From Bufo bufo (taxonomy: Eukaryota; Chordata; Amphibia; Anura; Bufonidae): a stretch of DNA of 64,000 bases. Below are positions 52,990-63,935 of this stretch, piece after piece; the first letter of the stretch is position 1, and every line of letters begins with the position of its first letter. Position numbers and translations under genes: made by a program. The stretch covers positions 303,622,622 through 303,686,621 of the forward strand of contig NC_053390.1 in the NCBI RefSeq assembly GCF_905171765.1, in the 5' to 3' direction. Under the pieces are notes generated by a model, which saw only the letters and a program-made list of their open reading frames with translations, made no database searches and was not told where the DNA came from.

Positions 52990-54635
52990 TTCTGAAACTC
53001 ATATGTTTGGGGGACAGGCCCCACACCGCACAGGAGTTGTGGGGGGGTATAGAACAACAGACCGACGAGTGGTTGCTGCCGGTGAGCCTCAAGCCCGGCC
53101 TGGTGGTGTGCGATAATGGGCGAAATCTCGTTGCAGCTCTGGGACTAGCCGGTTTGACGCACATCCCTTGCCTGGCGCATGTGCTGAATTTGTGGTGCAG
53201 AAGTTCATTCGCAACTACCCCGACATGTCAGAGCTGCTGCATAAAGTGCGGGCCGTCTGTTCGCGCTTCCGGCGTTCACACCCTGCTGCTGCACGCCTGT
53301 CTGCGCTACAGCGTAACTTCGGCCTTCCCGCTCACCGCCTCATATGCGATGTGCCCACCAGGTGGAACTCCACCTTGCACATGCTGGACAGACTGTGCGA
53401 GCAGCAGCAGGCCATAGTGGAGTTTCAGCTGCAGCACGCACGGGTCAGTCGCACTGCGGAACAGCACCACTTCACCACCAATGACTGGGCCTCCATGCGA
53501 GACCTGTGTGCCCTGTTGCGCTGTTTCGAGTACTCCACCAACATGGCCAGTGGCGATGACGCCGTTATCAGCGTTACAATACCACTTCTATGTCTCCTTG
53601 AGAAAACACTTAGGGCGATGATGGAAGAGGAGGTGGCCCAGGAGGAAGAGGGGACATTTTTAGCACTTTCAGGCCAGTCTCTTCGAAGTGACTCAGAAGG
53701 GTTTTTTGCAACACCAGAGGCCAGGTACAAATGTGGCCAGACAGGGCCCACGACTGGAGGACGAGGAGGACGAGGATGAGGAGGAGGTGGAGGAGGATGA
53801 GGATGAAGCATGTTCACAGCGGGGTGGCACCCAAAGCAGCTCGGGCCCATCACTGGTGCGTGGCTGGGGGGAAACACAGGACGATGACGATACGCCTCCC
53901 ACAGAGGACAGCTTGTCCTTACCTCTGGGCAGCCTGGCACACATGAGCGACTACATGCTGCAGTGCCTGCGCAACGACAGCAGAGTTGCCCAGATTTTAA
54001 CGTGTGCGGACTACTGGGTTGCCACCCTGCTGGATCCCCGGTACAAAGACAATGTGCCCACCTTACCTCCTACACTGGAGTGTGATAGGAAGATGCGCTC
54101 GTACAAGCGCACGTTGGTAGACGCGCTACTGAGAGCATTCTCAAATGTCACAGGGGAATCAGTGGAATCCCAAGGCGAAGGCAGAGGAGGAGCAAGAGGC
54201 CACCAACGCAGCTGTGTCACGGCCAGCTCCTCTGAGGGCAGGGTTAGCATGGCAGAGATGTGGAAAAGTTTTGTCACCACGCCACAGCTAACTGCACCAC
54301 CACCTGATACGGAACGTGTTAGCAGGAGGCAACATTTCACTAACATGGTGGAACAGTACCTGTGCACACCCCTCCACGTACTGACTGATGGTTCGGCCCC
54401 ATTCAACTTCTGGGTCTCCAAATTGTCCACGTGGCCAGAGCTAGCCTTTTATGCCTTGGAGGTGCTGGCCTGCCCGGCGGCCAGCGTTTTGTCTGAACGT
54501 GTATTCAGCACGGCAGGGGGCGTCATTACAGACAAACGCAGCCGCCTGTCTACAGCCAATGTGGACAAGCTGACGTTCATAAAAATGAACCAGGCATGGA
54601 TCCCACAGGACCTGTCCATCCCTTGTGCAGATTAG
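52990..54635 (+). pseudogene. hAT transposase pseudogene with dimerisation domain
   Basis: Visible parts are VVCDNGRNLVAALG with a catalytic-core Asp, HIPCLAHVLNL, VPTRWNSTLHMLDRL, an acidic stretch of Glu/Asp, TLLDPRYKD, and the C-terminal dimerisation domain with ACPAASVLSERVFSTAG and LTFIKMN. A one-base deletion near 53195 and a one-base insertion near 53700 break the frame. The N-terminal DNA-binding domain is in the gap. Only two small lesions suggest a fairly young copy. Confidence 0.9.
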
Positions 54636-54734
54636 ACATTAACTACCTCCCCTTAACCATATATTATTGTACTCCAGGGCACTTCCTCATTCAATCCTAT
54701 TTTTATTTTCATTTTACCATTATATTGCGGGGCA

Positions 54735-57190
54735 ACCCAAAGTTGAATGAACCTCTCCTCTGTCTGGGTGCCGGGGCCTAAATGTGTGACAGTGGCCTGT
54801 TCCAGTGGTGGGTGACGTGAAGCCTGATTCTCTGCTATGACATGAAGACTGATTCTGTGCTGACATGAAGCCAGATTCTCTGTTACGCGACCTCTCTCCT
54901 CTGCCTGGGTGCCTGGGCCTAAATATGTGACAGTGGCCTGTTCCAGTGGTGGGTGACGTGAAGCCTGATTCTCTGCTATGACATGAAGACTGATTCTGTT
55001 CTGACATGAAGCCAGATTCTCTGTTACGGGTCCTCTCTCCTCTGTCTGGGTGCCGGGGCCTAAATATGTGACAGTGGCCTGTTCCAGTGATGGGTGACGT
55101 GAAGCCTGATTCTCTGCTATGACATGAAGACTGATTCTCTGCTGACATGAAGCCTGAATCTCTGTTACGGGACCTCGCTCCTCTGCCTGGGTGCCTGGGC
55201 CTAAATATGTGACAGTGGCCTTTTCCAGTGGTGGGTGACGTGAAGCCTGATTCTCTGCTATGACATGAAGACTGATTCTCTGCTGACATGAAGCCTGAAT
55301 CTCTGTTATGGGACCTCTCTCCTCTGCCTGGGTGCCTGGGCCTAAATATGTGACAGTGGCCTGTTCCAGTGGTGGGTGACGTGAAGCCTGATTCTCTGCT
55401 ATGACATGAAGACTGATTCTCTGCTGACATGAAGCCTGAATCTCTGTTATGGGACATCTCTCCTCTGCCTGGATGCCTGGGCCTAAATATGTGACAGTGG
55501 CCTGTTCCAGTGGTGGGTGACGTGAAGCCTGATTCTTTGCTATGACATGAAGACTGATTCTCTGCTGACATGAAGCCTGAATTTCTGTTACCGGACCTCA
55601 CTCCTCTGCCTGGGTGCCTGGGCCTAAATATGTGACAGTGGCCTGTTCCAGTGGTGGATGACGTGAAGCCTGATTCTCTGCTATGACATGAAGACTGATT
55701 CTGTGCTGACATGAAGCCAGATTCTCTGTTACGGGACCTCTCTCCTCTGTCTGGGTGCCGGGGCCTAAATATGTGACAGTGGCCTGTTCCAGTGGTGGGT
55801 GACGTGAAGCCTGATTCTCTGCTATGACATGAAGACTGATTCTCTGCTGACATGAAGCCTGAATCTCTGTTACGGGACCTCTCTCCTCTGCCTGGGTGCC
55901 TGGGCCTAAATATGTGACAGTGGCCTGTTACAGTGGTGTGTGACGTGAAGCCTGATTCTCTGCTATGACATGAAGACTGATTCTCTGCTGACATGAAGCC
56001 TGAATCTCTGTTATGGGACCTCTCTCCTCTGCCTGGGTGCCTGGGCCTAAATATGTGACAGTGGCCTGTTCCAGTGGTGGGTGACGTGAAGCCTGATTCT
56101 CTGCTATGACATGAAGACTGATTCTCTGCTGACATGAAGCCTGAATCTCTGTTATGGGACCTCTCTCCTCTGCCTGGGTGCCTGGGCCTAAATATGTGAC
56201 AGTGGCCTGTTCCAGTGGTGGGTGACGTGAAGCCTGATTCTTTGCTATGACATGAAGACTGATTCTCTGCTGACATGAAGCCTGAATCTCTGTTACGGGA
56301 CCTCTCTCCTCTGCCTGGGTGCCTGGGCCTAAATATGTGACAGTGGCCTGTTCCATTGGTGGGTGACGTGAAGCCTGATTCTCTGCTATGACATGAAGAC
56401 TGATTCTCTGCTGACATGAAGCCTGAATCTCTGTTATGGGACCTCTCTCCTCTGCCTGGGTGCCTGGGCCTAAATATGTGACAGTGGCCTGTTCCAGTGG
56501 TGGGTGACGTGAAGCCTGATTCTTTGCTATGACATGAAGACTGATTCTGTGCTGACATGAAGCCTGAATCTCTGTTATAGGACCTCTCTCCTCTGCCTGG
56601 GTGCCTGGGCCTAAATATGTGACAGTGGCCTGTTCCAGTGGTGGGTGACGTGAAGCCTGATTCTCTGCTATGACATGAAGACTGATTCTCTGCTGACATG
56701 AATCCTGAATCTCTGTTATGGGACCTCTCTCCTCTGCCTGGGTGCCTGGGCCTAAATATGTGACAGTGGCCTGTTCCAGTGGTGGGTGACGTGAAGCCTG
56801 ATTCTCTGCTATGACATGAAGACTGATTCTCTGCTGACATGAAGCCTGAATCTCTGTTATGGGACCTCTCTCCTCTGCCTGGGTGCCTGGGCCTAAATAT
56901 GTGACAGTGGCCTGTTCCAGTGGTGGGTGACGTGAAGCCTGATTCTCTGCTATGACATGAAGACTGATTCTCTGCTGACATGAAGCCTGAATCTCTGTTA
57001 TGGGACCTCTCTCCTCTGCCTGGGTGCCTGGGCCTAAATATGTGACAGTGGCCTGTTTCAGTGGTGGGTGACGTGAAGCCTGATTCTCTGCTATGACATG
57101 AAGACTGATTCTCTGCTGACATGAAGCCAAATTCTCTGCTATGGCATGAAGAGACTGATTCTCTGCTGACGTGAAGCCCGATTCTCTGCT
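54735..57190. repeat. 141-bp minisatellite (about 17 copies)
   Basis: Units contain CCTAAATATGTGACAGTGG, GGGTGACGTGAAGCCTG and ATGACATGAAGACTGATTCT. Because 141 is divisible by 3, minus-strand frames of 800 and 400 codons stay open across the array. They have no start context, family or ending beyond the array, so I do not call them genes. Confidence 0.95.
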
Positions 57191-57496
57191 ATGGGACCTC
57201 TGTCCAATTGATATTGGTTAATTTTTTTTAATTTTTTTTTAATTTTAATTCATTTCCCTATCCACATTTGTTTGCAGGGGATTTACCTACATGTTGCTGC
57301 CTTTTGCAGCCCTCTAGCTCTTTCCTGGGCTGTTTTACAGCCTTTTTAGTGCCGAAAAGTTCGGGTCCCCATTGACTTCAATGGGGTTCGGGTTCGGGAC
57401 GAAGTTCGGGTCGGGTTCGGATCCCGAACCCGAACATTTCCGGGAAGTTCGGCCGAACTTCTCGAACCCGAACATCCAGGTGTTCGCTCAACTCTA

Positions 57497-60387
57497 GTAA
57501 GGACCAATAAACCTAGGACCCAGTTTCCAAGAGGGAACCTTCAATTTAATATTCCTAGTAGACAACCACACATAGTCATTCACTCCTAGGTCCGGACCTG
57601 GCGACCGTCTCTTATCAGCCATGCATTTGTATTTACCTCCCATATTTTTCAAGTTAGCTTGCACCTTCTGCCATACAGATGAAAGAGATGACGAAAACCG
57701 TTCCTCTTCGGGAACCCCAGAAGACCCCCCTCTTTGAAAGTACAGAATTGGGGATGAAAACCATATGCACCAAGAAATGGTGACTTGCCAGTGGATTCCT
57801 GACGACGATTATTTATGGCAAACTCAGCTAACGGTAAATATGATGACCACAACTCATGGTTTTTAGACACAAAACATCTTAGATATGTCTCCAGGTTTTG
57901 GTTGGTACGCTCAGTCTGTCCATTCGACTGAGGATGGAAAGCTGAGGAAAAGGACAAGTGTACCCCCAAACGGGAACAAAAAGCCTTCCAAAATTTTGAA
58001 ATAAACTGGGTACCCCGATCCGAAACAACATCGGAGGGGACCCCGTGATCTTCACGATTTCACTGACGAATACCTGATCAAGAGTCTTAGCATTAGGTAG
58101 TGCGGGTAACGCAATGAAGTGTACCATTTTGCTAAATCTGTCCACTACTACCAAAATAACTGTTTTACCCGCAGACAAAGGTAAGTCAGTGATAAAATCC
58201 ATTGACAGATGTGTCCATGGTCTATTGGGAATGACGAGTGGTAATAGAGACCCTGCAGGACGTGTATGTGAAACTTTTGCGCGCGCACAGGTAGAACAAG
58301 AAGACACAAAATCCAATACATCCTGACGCAACCTTGGCCACTAAAAACGACGAGACAATAGCTCCAAGGTTGCTTTACTACCCGGGTGCCCAGCAAGTGC
58401 CGAATTATGATGTTCTTTTAATAATTCGAAATGCAGGTTCAACGGTACAAACAATTTCTCTGAGGGGCAAGAGACCGGGGCGTCCCCCTGGGCCTCTAAC
58501 ACCTTCCCCTCCAGAACAGAGTGTAACGCAGAAACAACCACTCCTCTTTGAAGAATGGGCACCGGATCACTCACATTACCCCCTCCAGGGAAACAACGAG
58601 ATAGTGCATCAGCCTTGGTATTCTTTGCCCCAGGACGATAGGTAATCACAAAGTTAAACCTGGTAAAAAATAGCGAACACCTAGCTTGTCTAGGGGTGAG
58701 ACGCTTAGCTGATTCGAGGTACAGAAGATTTTTGTGGTCCGTAATCACAGTGACGGGGTGGACTGCTCCCTCTAAAAAGTGACGCTATTCTTCAAACGCT
58801 AGTTTAATAGCTAATAGTTCCCTATTGCCAATATCGTAGTTCTTTTCTGCTGCAGATAGTTTTTTAGAAAAGAAAGCACAAGGATGCCATTTGCCAGGGG
58901 ACGGACCCTGAGACAGCACCGCCCCCACTCCCATCTCTGACGCATCGACTTCAACAATAAAAGGCTGAGAGACATCAGGTTGGACTAGTACAGGTGCCGA
59001 GGTAAACCTCTCTTTTAGAGAGGAAAAAGCAACTTTAGCGGCGTCAGACCATTTAGAAAAATCAGTCCCCTTCCTAGTCATGTCAGTAAGGGGTTTTACA
59101 ATAAGTGAATAATTTTTTATGAATTTCCTATAGAAATTTGCGAAGCCCAATAACCGTTGCAGTGCTTTGAGGTTCTCAGGAAGATCCCAATCTAAAATTG
59201 CCTGGACCTTCCTAGGATCCATACGGAAACCTGAAGCAGATAAAAAATAACCTAGGAATTGTATCTCCTGAACGGCGAAGACACATTTTTCAATTTTAGC
59301 ATATAATTTATTCGTCCGTAGGACCTGCAGTACTTGTCTGACATGCACCTCATGTGTTCTCAGATCAGACGAATAAATTAAAATATCATCTAGGTATATT
59401 ACCACAAACCTGCCGATTAGATGACTAAAAATGTCATTAACGAAATGTTGAAAGACGGCAGGAGCATTGGTCAGACCGAAAGGCATAACTAGATTTTCAT
59501 AATGCCCCTCAGGGGTGTTAAAAGCTGTCTTCCACTCATTCCCCTCCTTAATACGAATCAGATTGTAGGCCCCCCTAAGATCAAGTTTGGAGAACCACCT
59601 AGCACCCGCAATCTGGTTAAACAGGTCAGGAATGAGAGGAAGAGGGTATAGGTCTCGGATGGTTATCCGATTTAATTCGCGAAAATCTAGGCAAGGACGC
59701 AGGACCCCATCTTTCTTTTTAACGAAGAAAAACCCTGCAGCCACGGGTGAAAAAGAGGGTCTGATGTGTCCCTTAGCCAAGCTCTCGGAGATATAATCTT
59801 TCATGGCTTGTCTCTCTGGACCCGAAAGATTATATAACCTGGTCTTGGGTAATTTTGAGCCGGGAATAAGGTTAACCGGGCAATCATAAGGACGATGAGG
59901 TGGTAACTTCTGACAACCCTTTTCAGAAAAAACTTCCTCAAAATCCGAAATAAATGTAGGTAGGGTAGTTATGGAGGCGACTAAGCAATTGCTATTTAAG
60001 CAATTTTCTCTGCACTGCTCACTCCACTCCAATATCTCCCTGGCCTGCCAATCCACCACTGGATTGTGCGCTACCAACCAGGGAAGACCCAGCACTACCG
60101 GAGTGGGAAGCCCCTCCCTGAAGGTGTAAATTATGAACAATGTGGGTGAGGTTTCTCTGAGACTGAGGAGCAGAATCAATAGCGAATATGGGAATAGGTC
60201 TCTGTAGCGTACAGAGAGACAAACCCATAGTGCGGGCAAAATGGGCATCTATCAAATTTACCCCTGCTCCACTGTCTAGAAAAAAAGAAATAGTCTCCGT
60301 CTTAACGCCAAAAACAACAACCGCTGGTAACACAAATTGCGATGTTCGTATGGAGGAAACGTATACCCCCCGGCTGACATCCTCCAC
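57497..60387 (-). pseudogene. pol: Ty3/gypsy pol (protease, RT, RNase H, integrase), broken
   Basis: Protease has [13 protein letters not shown] has [23 protein letters not shown] and [11 protein letters not shown]. RNase H begins [16 protein letters not shown] and ends with TKADALSR. Integrase has the zinc-finger pair SCSTCARAK, MDFITDLP, FHPQSNGQTERTNQ, and RFIGPY at the very edge. Lesions are a frame change near 60125, a stop at 58785-58787 where Trp is expected, a stop near 58341, and a frame change near 57970-58070. A dead gene. Confidence 0.9.
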
Positions 60388-60398
60388 ACAGCCTGGGG

Positions 60399-61259
60399 TT
60401 AGTAGTTTTCCGACGGTCTTTTGTTTCTGAGGAAAGAAGGACAGACATTAATGAAATGACCCCTCTCCCCACAAAAAAAACAAACCCCACGCCTACGGCG
60501 AGCCTCAGGAGGACGGAACTGACGAGTAGTTCCTCCTAGCTGCATAGGCTCGTCTAAGTCCGTACAGACTAACTGCTGCTTGGGAGGGGTTACCAATTGC
60601 TCCGGTTTTTTCAACCTGTCCCTAAGGCGTCTATCTATTCGGATAGAAAGGGACATAACCACATCAAGGGAAAAGGGGGTCTCATATAATGCAAGCACAT
60701 CCTTAACCCTTTCGGATAACCCAGAGCAGAACTGACTCCTGAGAGCTGGGTCGTTCCATTGGGTATCCGTAGCCCACCTACGGAAGTCAGAGCAATACTC
60801 CTCTACCGGCCGCTCTCCTTGTAGGAGTCTCCGTAATCTTGATTCAGCCAGTGCGACTCGGTCAGGGTCATCATATATGATACCCAAGGCCCCGAAAAAC
60901 TCATCCACTGACCGAAGAGCCTGGGAATCAGTAGGTAAAGAGAACGCCCAGGACTGCGGGTCCCCCTGCAGCAGGGAAATAACAACCCCCACCCGCTGTT
61001 CTTCATTACCAGAGGAGTAAGGGCGCAGTTTAAAATATAATTTACAGGCCTCACGGAATGTCAAAAACTTGTCCCTTCCCCCAGAAAATCTGTCAGGGAG
61101 AGGGACCTGGGGTTCCGCAACAACCTGGTTACCAGTAGCAACCGCTGGGCTTGTGGTCAGTTGTAATTGCTGCTGTTGCTGGAGGACCGACGCATTCAAT
61201 CCTGCCACCTCCAAAGACAGGCCATGAAATTGTTTGGACAGAGCAGCAATTTGATCCAT
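60399..61259 (-). CDS. gag: Ty3/gypsy Gag, open
   Basis: The frame has 286 codons. Residues 1-45 contain a Gln-rich helix, then a capsid-like part (FSGGRDKFLTFREAC, WAFSLP, RRWATDTQWND), and a CCHC knuckle CFFCGERGHFINVC near the C-terminus. The order and size resemble Sushi-type Gag, hence PEG10 and RTL proteins. It is open, but it belongs to an element with dead pol. A domesticated role is possible but not supported by anything else here. Confidence 0.85.
   Translation of the reverse strand: MDQIAALSKQFHGLSLEVAGLNASVLQQQQQLQLTTSPAVATGNQVVAEPQVPLPDRFSGGRDKFLTFREACKLYFKLRPYSSGNEEQRVGVVISLLQGDPQSWAFSLPTDSQALRSVDEFFGALGIIYDDPDRVALAESRLRRLLQGERPVEEYCSDFRRWATDTQWNDPALRSQFCSGLSERVKDVLALYETPFSLDVVMSLSIRIDRRLRDRLKKPEQLVTPPKQQLVCTDLDEPMQLGGTTRQFRPPEARRRRGVCFFCGERGHFINVCPSFLRNKRPSENY
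60405..60411 (-). promoter_or_regulatory. candidate -1 ribosomal frameshift site
   Basis: Minus-strand GGAAAAC lies in register G-GAA-AAC just before the gag stop (TAC TAA). A -1 slip here enters the pol frame directly. PEG10 and Sushi elements use GGGAAAC in the same register, so this is one base away. Confidence 0.55.
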
Positions 61260-61271
61260 ACTGGATTCTAA

Positions 61272-61311
61272 GTAGGTAAAAAAAAAATATATATATATTT
61301 TTTTTACCTAC
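61272..61311. other. A/T-rich perfect hairpin between LTR and gag
   Basis: GTAGGTAAAAAAAA pairs with TTTTTTTTACCTAC around an alternating TA core. It may be a slip-expanded microsatellite or a structural element of the leader. Confidence 0.7.
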
Positions 61312-61333
61312 ACAAAATAAGGGCCAGATATAA

Positions 61334-61982
61334 TGTAATGACCGGCGTCACGCACAGGGAGGGAAAAGGGAAAGCCCTGCCCAAGGGAGAGGGAAAGGTG
61401 GTGACCCCTGACTCACCTTGCGGCTGGCACCTGACTGCCCTGACGTCCCTAGACGGGTTCCTCACCCGTGCGGCGATCACGTGCCTAAACCCTGGCTTTC
61501 CCTAAAATGAGCCCTAGATAGTGAACGGGCCGGTGGGATCGCTAGTCCGCACCACTGACACTAAGAGGGAAACACCAGGGAGAGGACAGACTATACAGAC
61601 AAACACATACACCCAGGTGGGCGACCACAGCAGACCACAAAGGTCCAACAGGGATCCGGAGGGTAGCGTTCTGGACCAACAACCAGAGAACGCAGCAACA
61701 CAGCTCCAGAGGGTCAGAATAGATGTCCAGGCAGGAAGCTCTATATCTGGCAACCAGATAAGTGTGAGAGGGGAATATAAGGAGGTTGGAAGTGCTGGTG
61801 AAGGAACAGCTGAGGAGAAGGAGCTACGGATCCCTGAGTGAGCCAAAAAGGGTTGCAAAGCAAACCCAGAAAGCTACCATAAGGAAACAGCCCTATCTTA
61901 CATAGAGCGTGCAGCCAACCGCTGCGACTTCCTGACCCCGGGTATAACGGAGTCAGGCATGGTTCTTGACACCCTCGTGACA
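61334..61982 (-). repeat. 5' LTR of Ty3/gypsy element
   Basis: On the minus strand it starts TGTCACGAGGGTGTC and ends GGTCATTACA, giving TG...CA ends and about 649 bp. No clear tRNA primer site follows directly. No second LTR is in the window for comparison. Confidence 0.7.
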
Positions 61983-62639
61983 AAATCACACCCCTTCGAT
62001 TAATCAGTTCTGGCTCCTGCCGGCAGCGCATCACAATTTCTGGATGATAGACACCACGCGTGTGTTCCATTTTGGAACGCTCACCTGACTCTATTTCTGG
62101 CATCCGCAATGAAGGATCTACCATCTGGAGAACACAATTTCTTTCTCCTTTTCACCCTCCTAACAATATACTTTATTATGTTTTGCATTATATAAATATT
62201 TGTGTGTATATGTCCTTTATCTTGAATACATTGCAAGTGCACTCCAACCTGGAACGCATGTCGGACCTAATTCCACTTCCGGTTATCCGGGCACCGCAAC
62301 TGCTGGGTTATTTTGTAGATAAACATCTTATATATTTCCTTCAACACACCATTACTTCACTTTCTATGACTAAATACTCTGTATCTATTTAACACTGATG
62401 TACTATCAGTCTAATCTGGCAAATCTATGTGAAGCACACCATAAGAAGTGACATCATGCTCCCTCTCCCGCCCATGGAAACATGGTAAAGCGGACCCTGA
62501 TTGGTCCATTATATTTGATACATGCCTATTTATATGTGAGCCTTATATGTATGTACAGTACATGTGTATTTTCTTTGATCCAGAAGAAGGGGACTTATGT
62601 ACTTACCTGAAATGTGTCAAGCTAATATTTAATTGGAAT
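61983..62639. other. unassigned repeat-like sequence
   Basis: AT-rich with GGAACGCATGTCGGACC and CGGTTATCCGGGCACC phrases. CAGAAGAAGG...GAAATGTGTC at about 62580-62620 weakly recalls a hammerhead core. No gene. Confidence 0.35.
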
Positions 62640-63110
62640 AAAATACCCTTTTATCCTACATTCCCTCTGGGTGTTTAACCTAGGTATGTCCCCTGTGATC
62701 CACTGTATTTGTCTGGACCTTATGTGGTTTGCGGGGAGCCTTTAAGTGTATAAAATAAGTTTTTCACCTGGTCTCGTGGTAACAAACGATTTACCGTATC
62801 CTTGGCGTCTCTTTCTCCCACTGTGGGTTAGCGTGCTGGGGCGGCGTTGTTTGTCCCGGCCTGAGGTGAGTCCTGTGGACTGCGGCTTGCTTCCGGGTAG
62901 TGGACCACGTGTCAGATGGCGGGTCACGTGGCGTCCAACATGACCGGAGTGCGGACAGAATTTGAAACTTCTTAGCGCGCTGTTGGTCGATACCGCTTCT
63001 CCTCTAGTTCATGTGGTATGTTGCGGTTTCTCGTAGGGATAATACTGTAGGCCAGATGCTTTTTGAAGCTGGCTGCTTCTTCTTCAGTGGCTATATATAC
63101 CTGTTTCCGC
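62640..63110 (-). repeat. Penelope-like element pLTR, copy 3 (diverged)
   Basis: Read on the minus strand, it shares with copies 1 and 2 the phrases CAACAGCGCGCT, GGACGCCACGTGACC, CCGGAAG and the hammerhead region, in the same order. It is a different subfamily. No PLE coding sequence adjoins it. Confidence 0.65.
63051..63091 (-). ncRNA. hammerhead ribozyme core, copy 3 (disabled)
   Basis: Minus strand: GCCA, CTGAAGA, stem II GAAGC/GCTTC, then AAAA instead of GAAA, a short third segment with UC at the cleavage position, and TGGC. Stems I and II are kept and the length is again 41 nt. Loss of the core G should stop cleavage. Confidence 0.6.
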
Positions 63111-63182
63111 CAAATACTGATTGAGGGGTGCCATATACCTTCTTCCACAAAACACTGATTGAGGGTTGCTATTGCTATATAC
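63111..63182. repeat. short tandem repeat interrupted by hAT MITE
   Basis: Units with CATATACCTTCTTCCAC and ACTGATTGAGGG recur here and continue at 63508-63550 after the MITE. Confidence 0.6.
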
Positions 63183-63507
63183 CAGTGATGGTGAACCTTT
63201 TTAAGACCGAGTGCCCAAACTGTAACCCAAAACCCACTTATTTATCGTAAAGTGCCAACACGGCAATTTACCCTGAATACAACAGTCCAATATAGTATAT
63301 CTTCCATGTACTTTATCATTTAGCTATAATAGCCTGCCTACATTCAATGCGCTGCCTGTGCTGTTCATAGTGTGCCCTGCACTGATGAATGGCAGGAAAA
63401 GTCTAAGGCATATTGGTACACCATAGACTTTTTCCATGGTGTGGGTGCCCACAGAGAGGGCTCTGAGTGCCACCTCTGGCACCCGTGCCATAGGTTCGCC
63501 AACACTG
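63183..63507. mobile_element. hAT-type MITE with perfect 8-bp target duplication
   Basis: CAGTGATGGTGAACCTTTTT at the left pairs with AGGTTCGCCAACACTG at the right. CTATATAC flanks it on both sides (63175-63182 and 63508-63515). It is 325 bp and non-coding. Confidence 0.92.
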
Positions 63508-63587
63508 CTATATACCTTCTTCCATCAAATAATAATTGAGGGCTGCAAAGAAAAAGGACCTAGATTCATCAATTGATGAATAGAGTT

Positions 63588-63792
63588 GAGCAGACACCTG
63601 GATGTTCGGGTTCGGAAGGTACGGCCGAACTTGAAAAAAAATATTCGGGTTCGGGACCCGAACTTGACCCGAACTTGACCCCGAACCCGAACCCCATTGA
63701 AGTCAATGGGGACCCGAACTTTTGAGCACTAAAATGGCTGTAAAAATGTCATGGAAAGAGCTAGAGGGCTGCAAAAGGCAGCACAATGTGCT
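63588..63792 (+). mobile_element. hAT element left end, interrupted by Tc1
   Basis: TAGAGTTGAGCAGACACCTG and the GTTCGGGTTCGG-rich stretch are the same family as the end at 57300-57496, in opposite orientation. It is cut by a Tc1 insertion at TA (63793-63794). Confidence 0.75.
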
Positions 63793-63794
63793 TA

Positions 63795-63935
63795 CAGTTG
63801 CAAGAAAAAGTATCTGAACCCTTTGGAATGATATGGATTTCTGCACAAATTGGTCATAAAATGTGATCTGATCTTCATCTAAGTCACAGCAATATACAAT
63901 CACAGTCTGCTTAAACTAATAACAAAGAATTATAT
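63795..63935. mobile_element. Tc1 element, left terminal repeat only
   Basis: CAGTTGCAAGAAAAAGTATC to AATAACAAAGAATTAT matches 7611-7745 closely. After about 63935 the sequence is different, so the element is truncated or interrupted there. The open frame across it is antisense to nothing known. Confidence 0.85.

Larger units (their letters stand above)
52990..57496 (+). mobile_element. hAT element (3' part)
   Basis: Transposase pseudogene, then a 141-bp minisatellite, then a right end rich in GTTCGGGTTCGG that finishes GTTCGCTCAACTCTA at 57496. The matching left-end type is seen at 63588. The true left end lies in or before gap 2. It is inserted in the Ty3/gypsy element. Confidence 0.8.
57497..61982 (-). 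mobile_element. Ty3/gypsy retrotransposon, decayed, 3' end lost
   Basis: On the minus strand: LTR (61982-61334), gag, a -1 shift region, then protease, RT, RNase H and integrase. It ends at 57497 within the integrase GPY motif, where a hAT end abuts. The 3' LTR is absent. gag style and the shift site recall the Sushi-type lineage from which mammalian PEG10 arose. Confidence 0.88.

Noticed and set aside
54720..57122. 800-codon and 400-codon open frames as a repeat protein gene
   Set aside because: They coincide with a 141-bp tandem array whose period keeps any stop-free frame open. Two overlapping frames are equally open, and neither has a family match or a normal start.
60399..61259. Gag as a domesticated PEG10-like host gene
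   Set aside because: The LTR, decayed pol and shift site around it show an ordinary element remnant; no sign of independent retention.
62575..62625. Fourth hammerhead-like motif (CAGAAGA ... GAAATGTGTC)
   Set aside because: The first core strand lacks the CTGA start and stem I does not pair convincingly.
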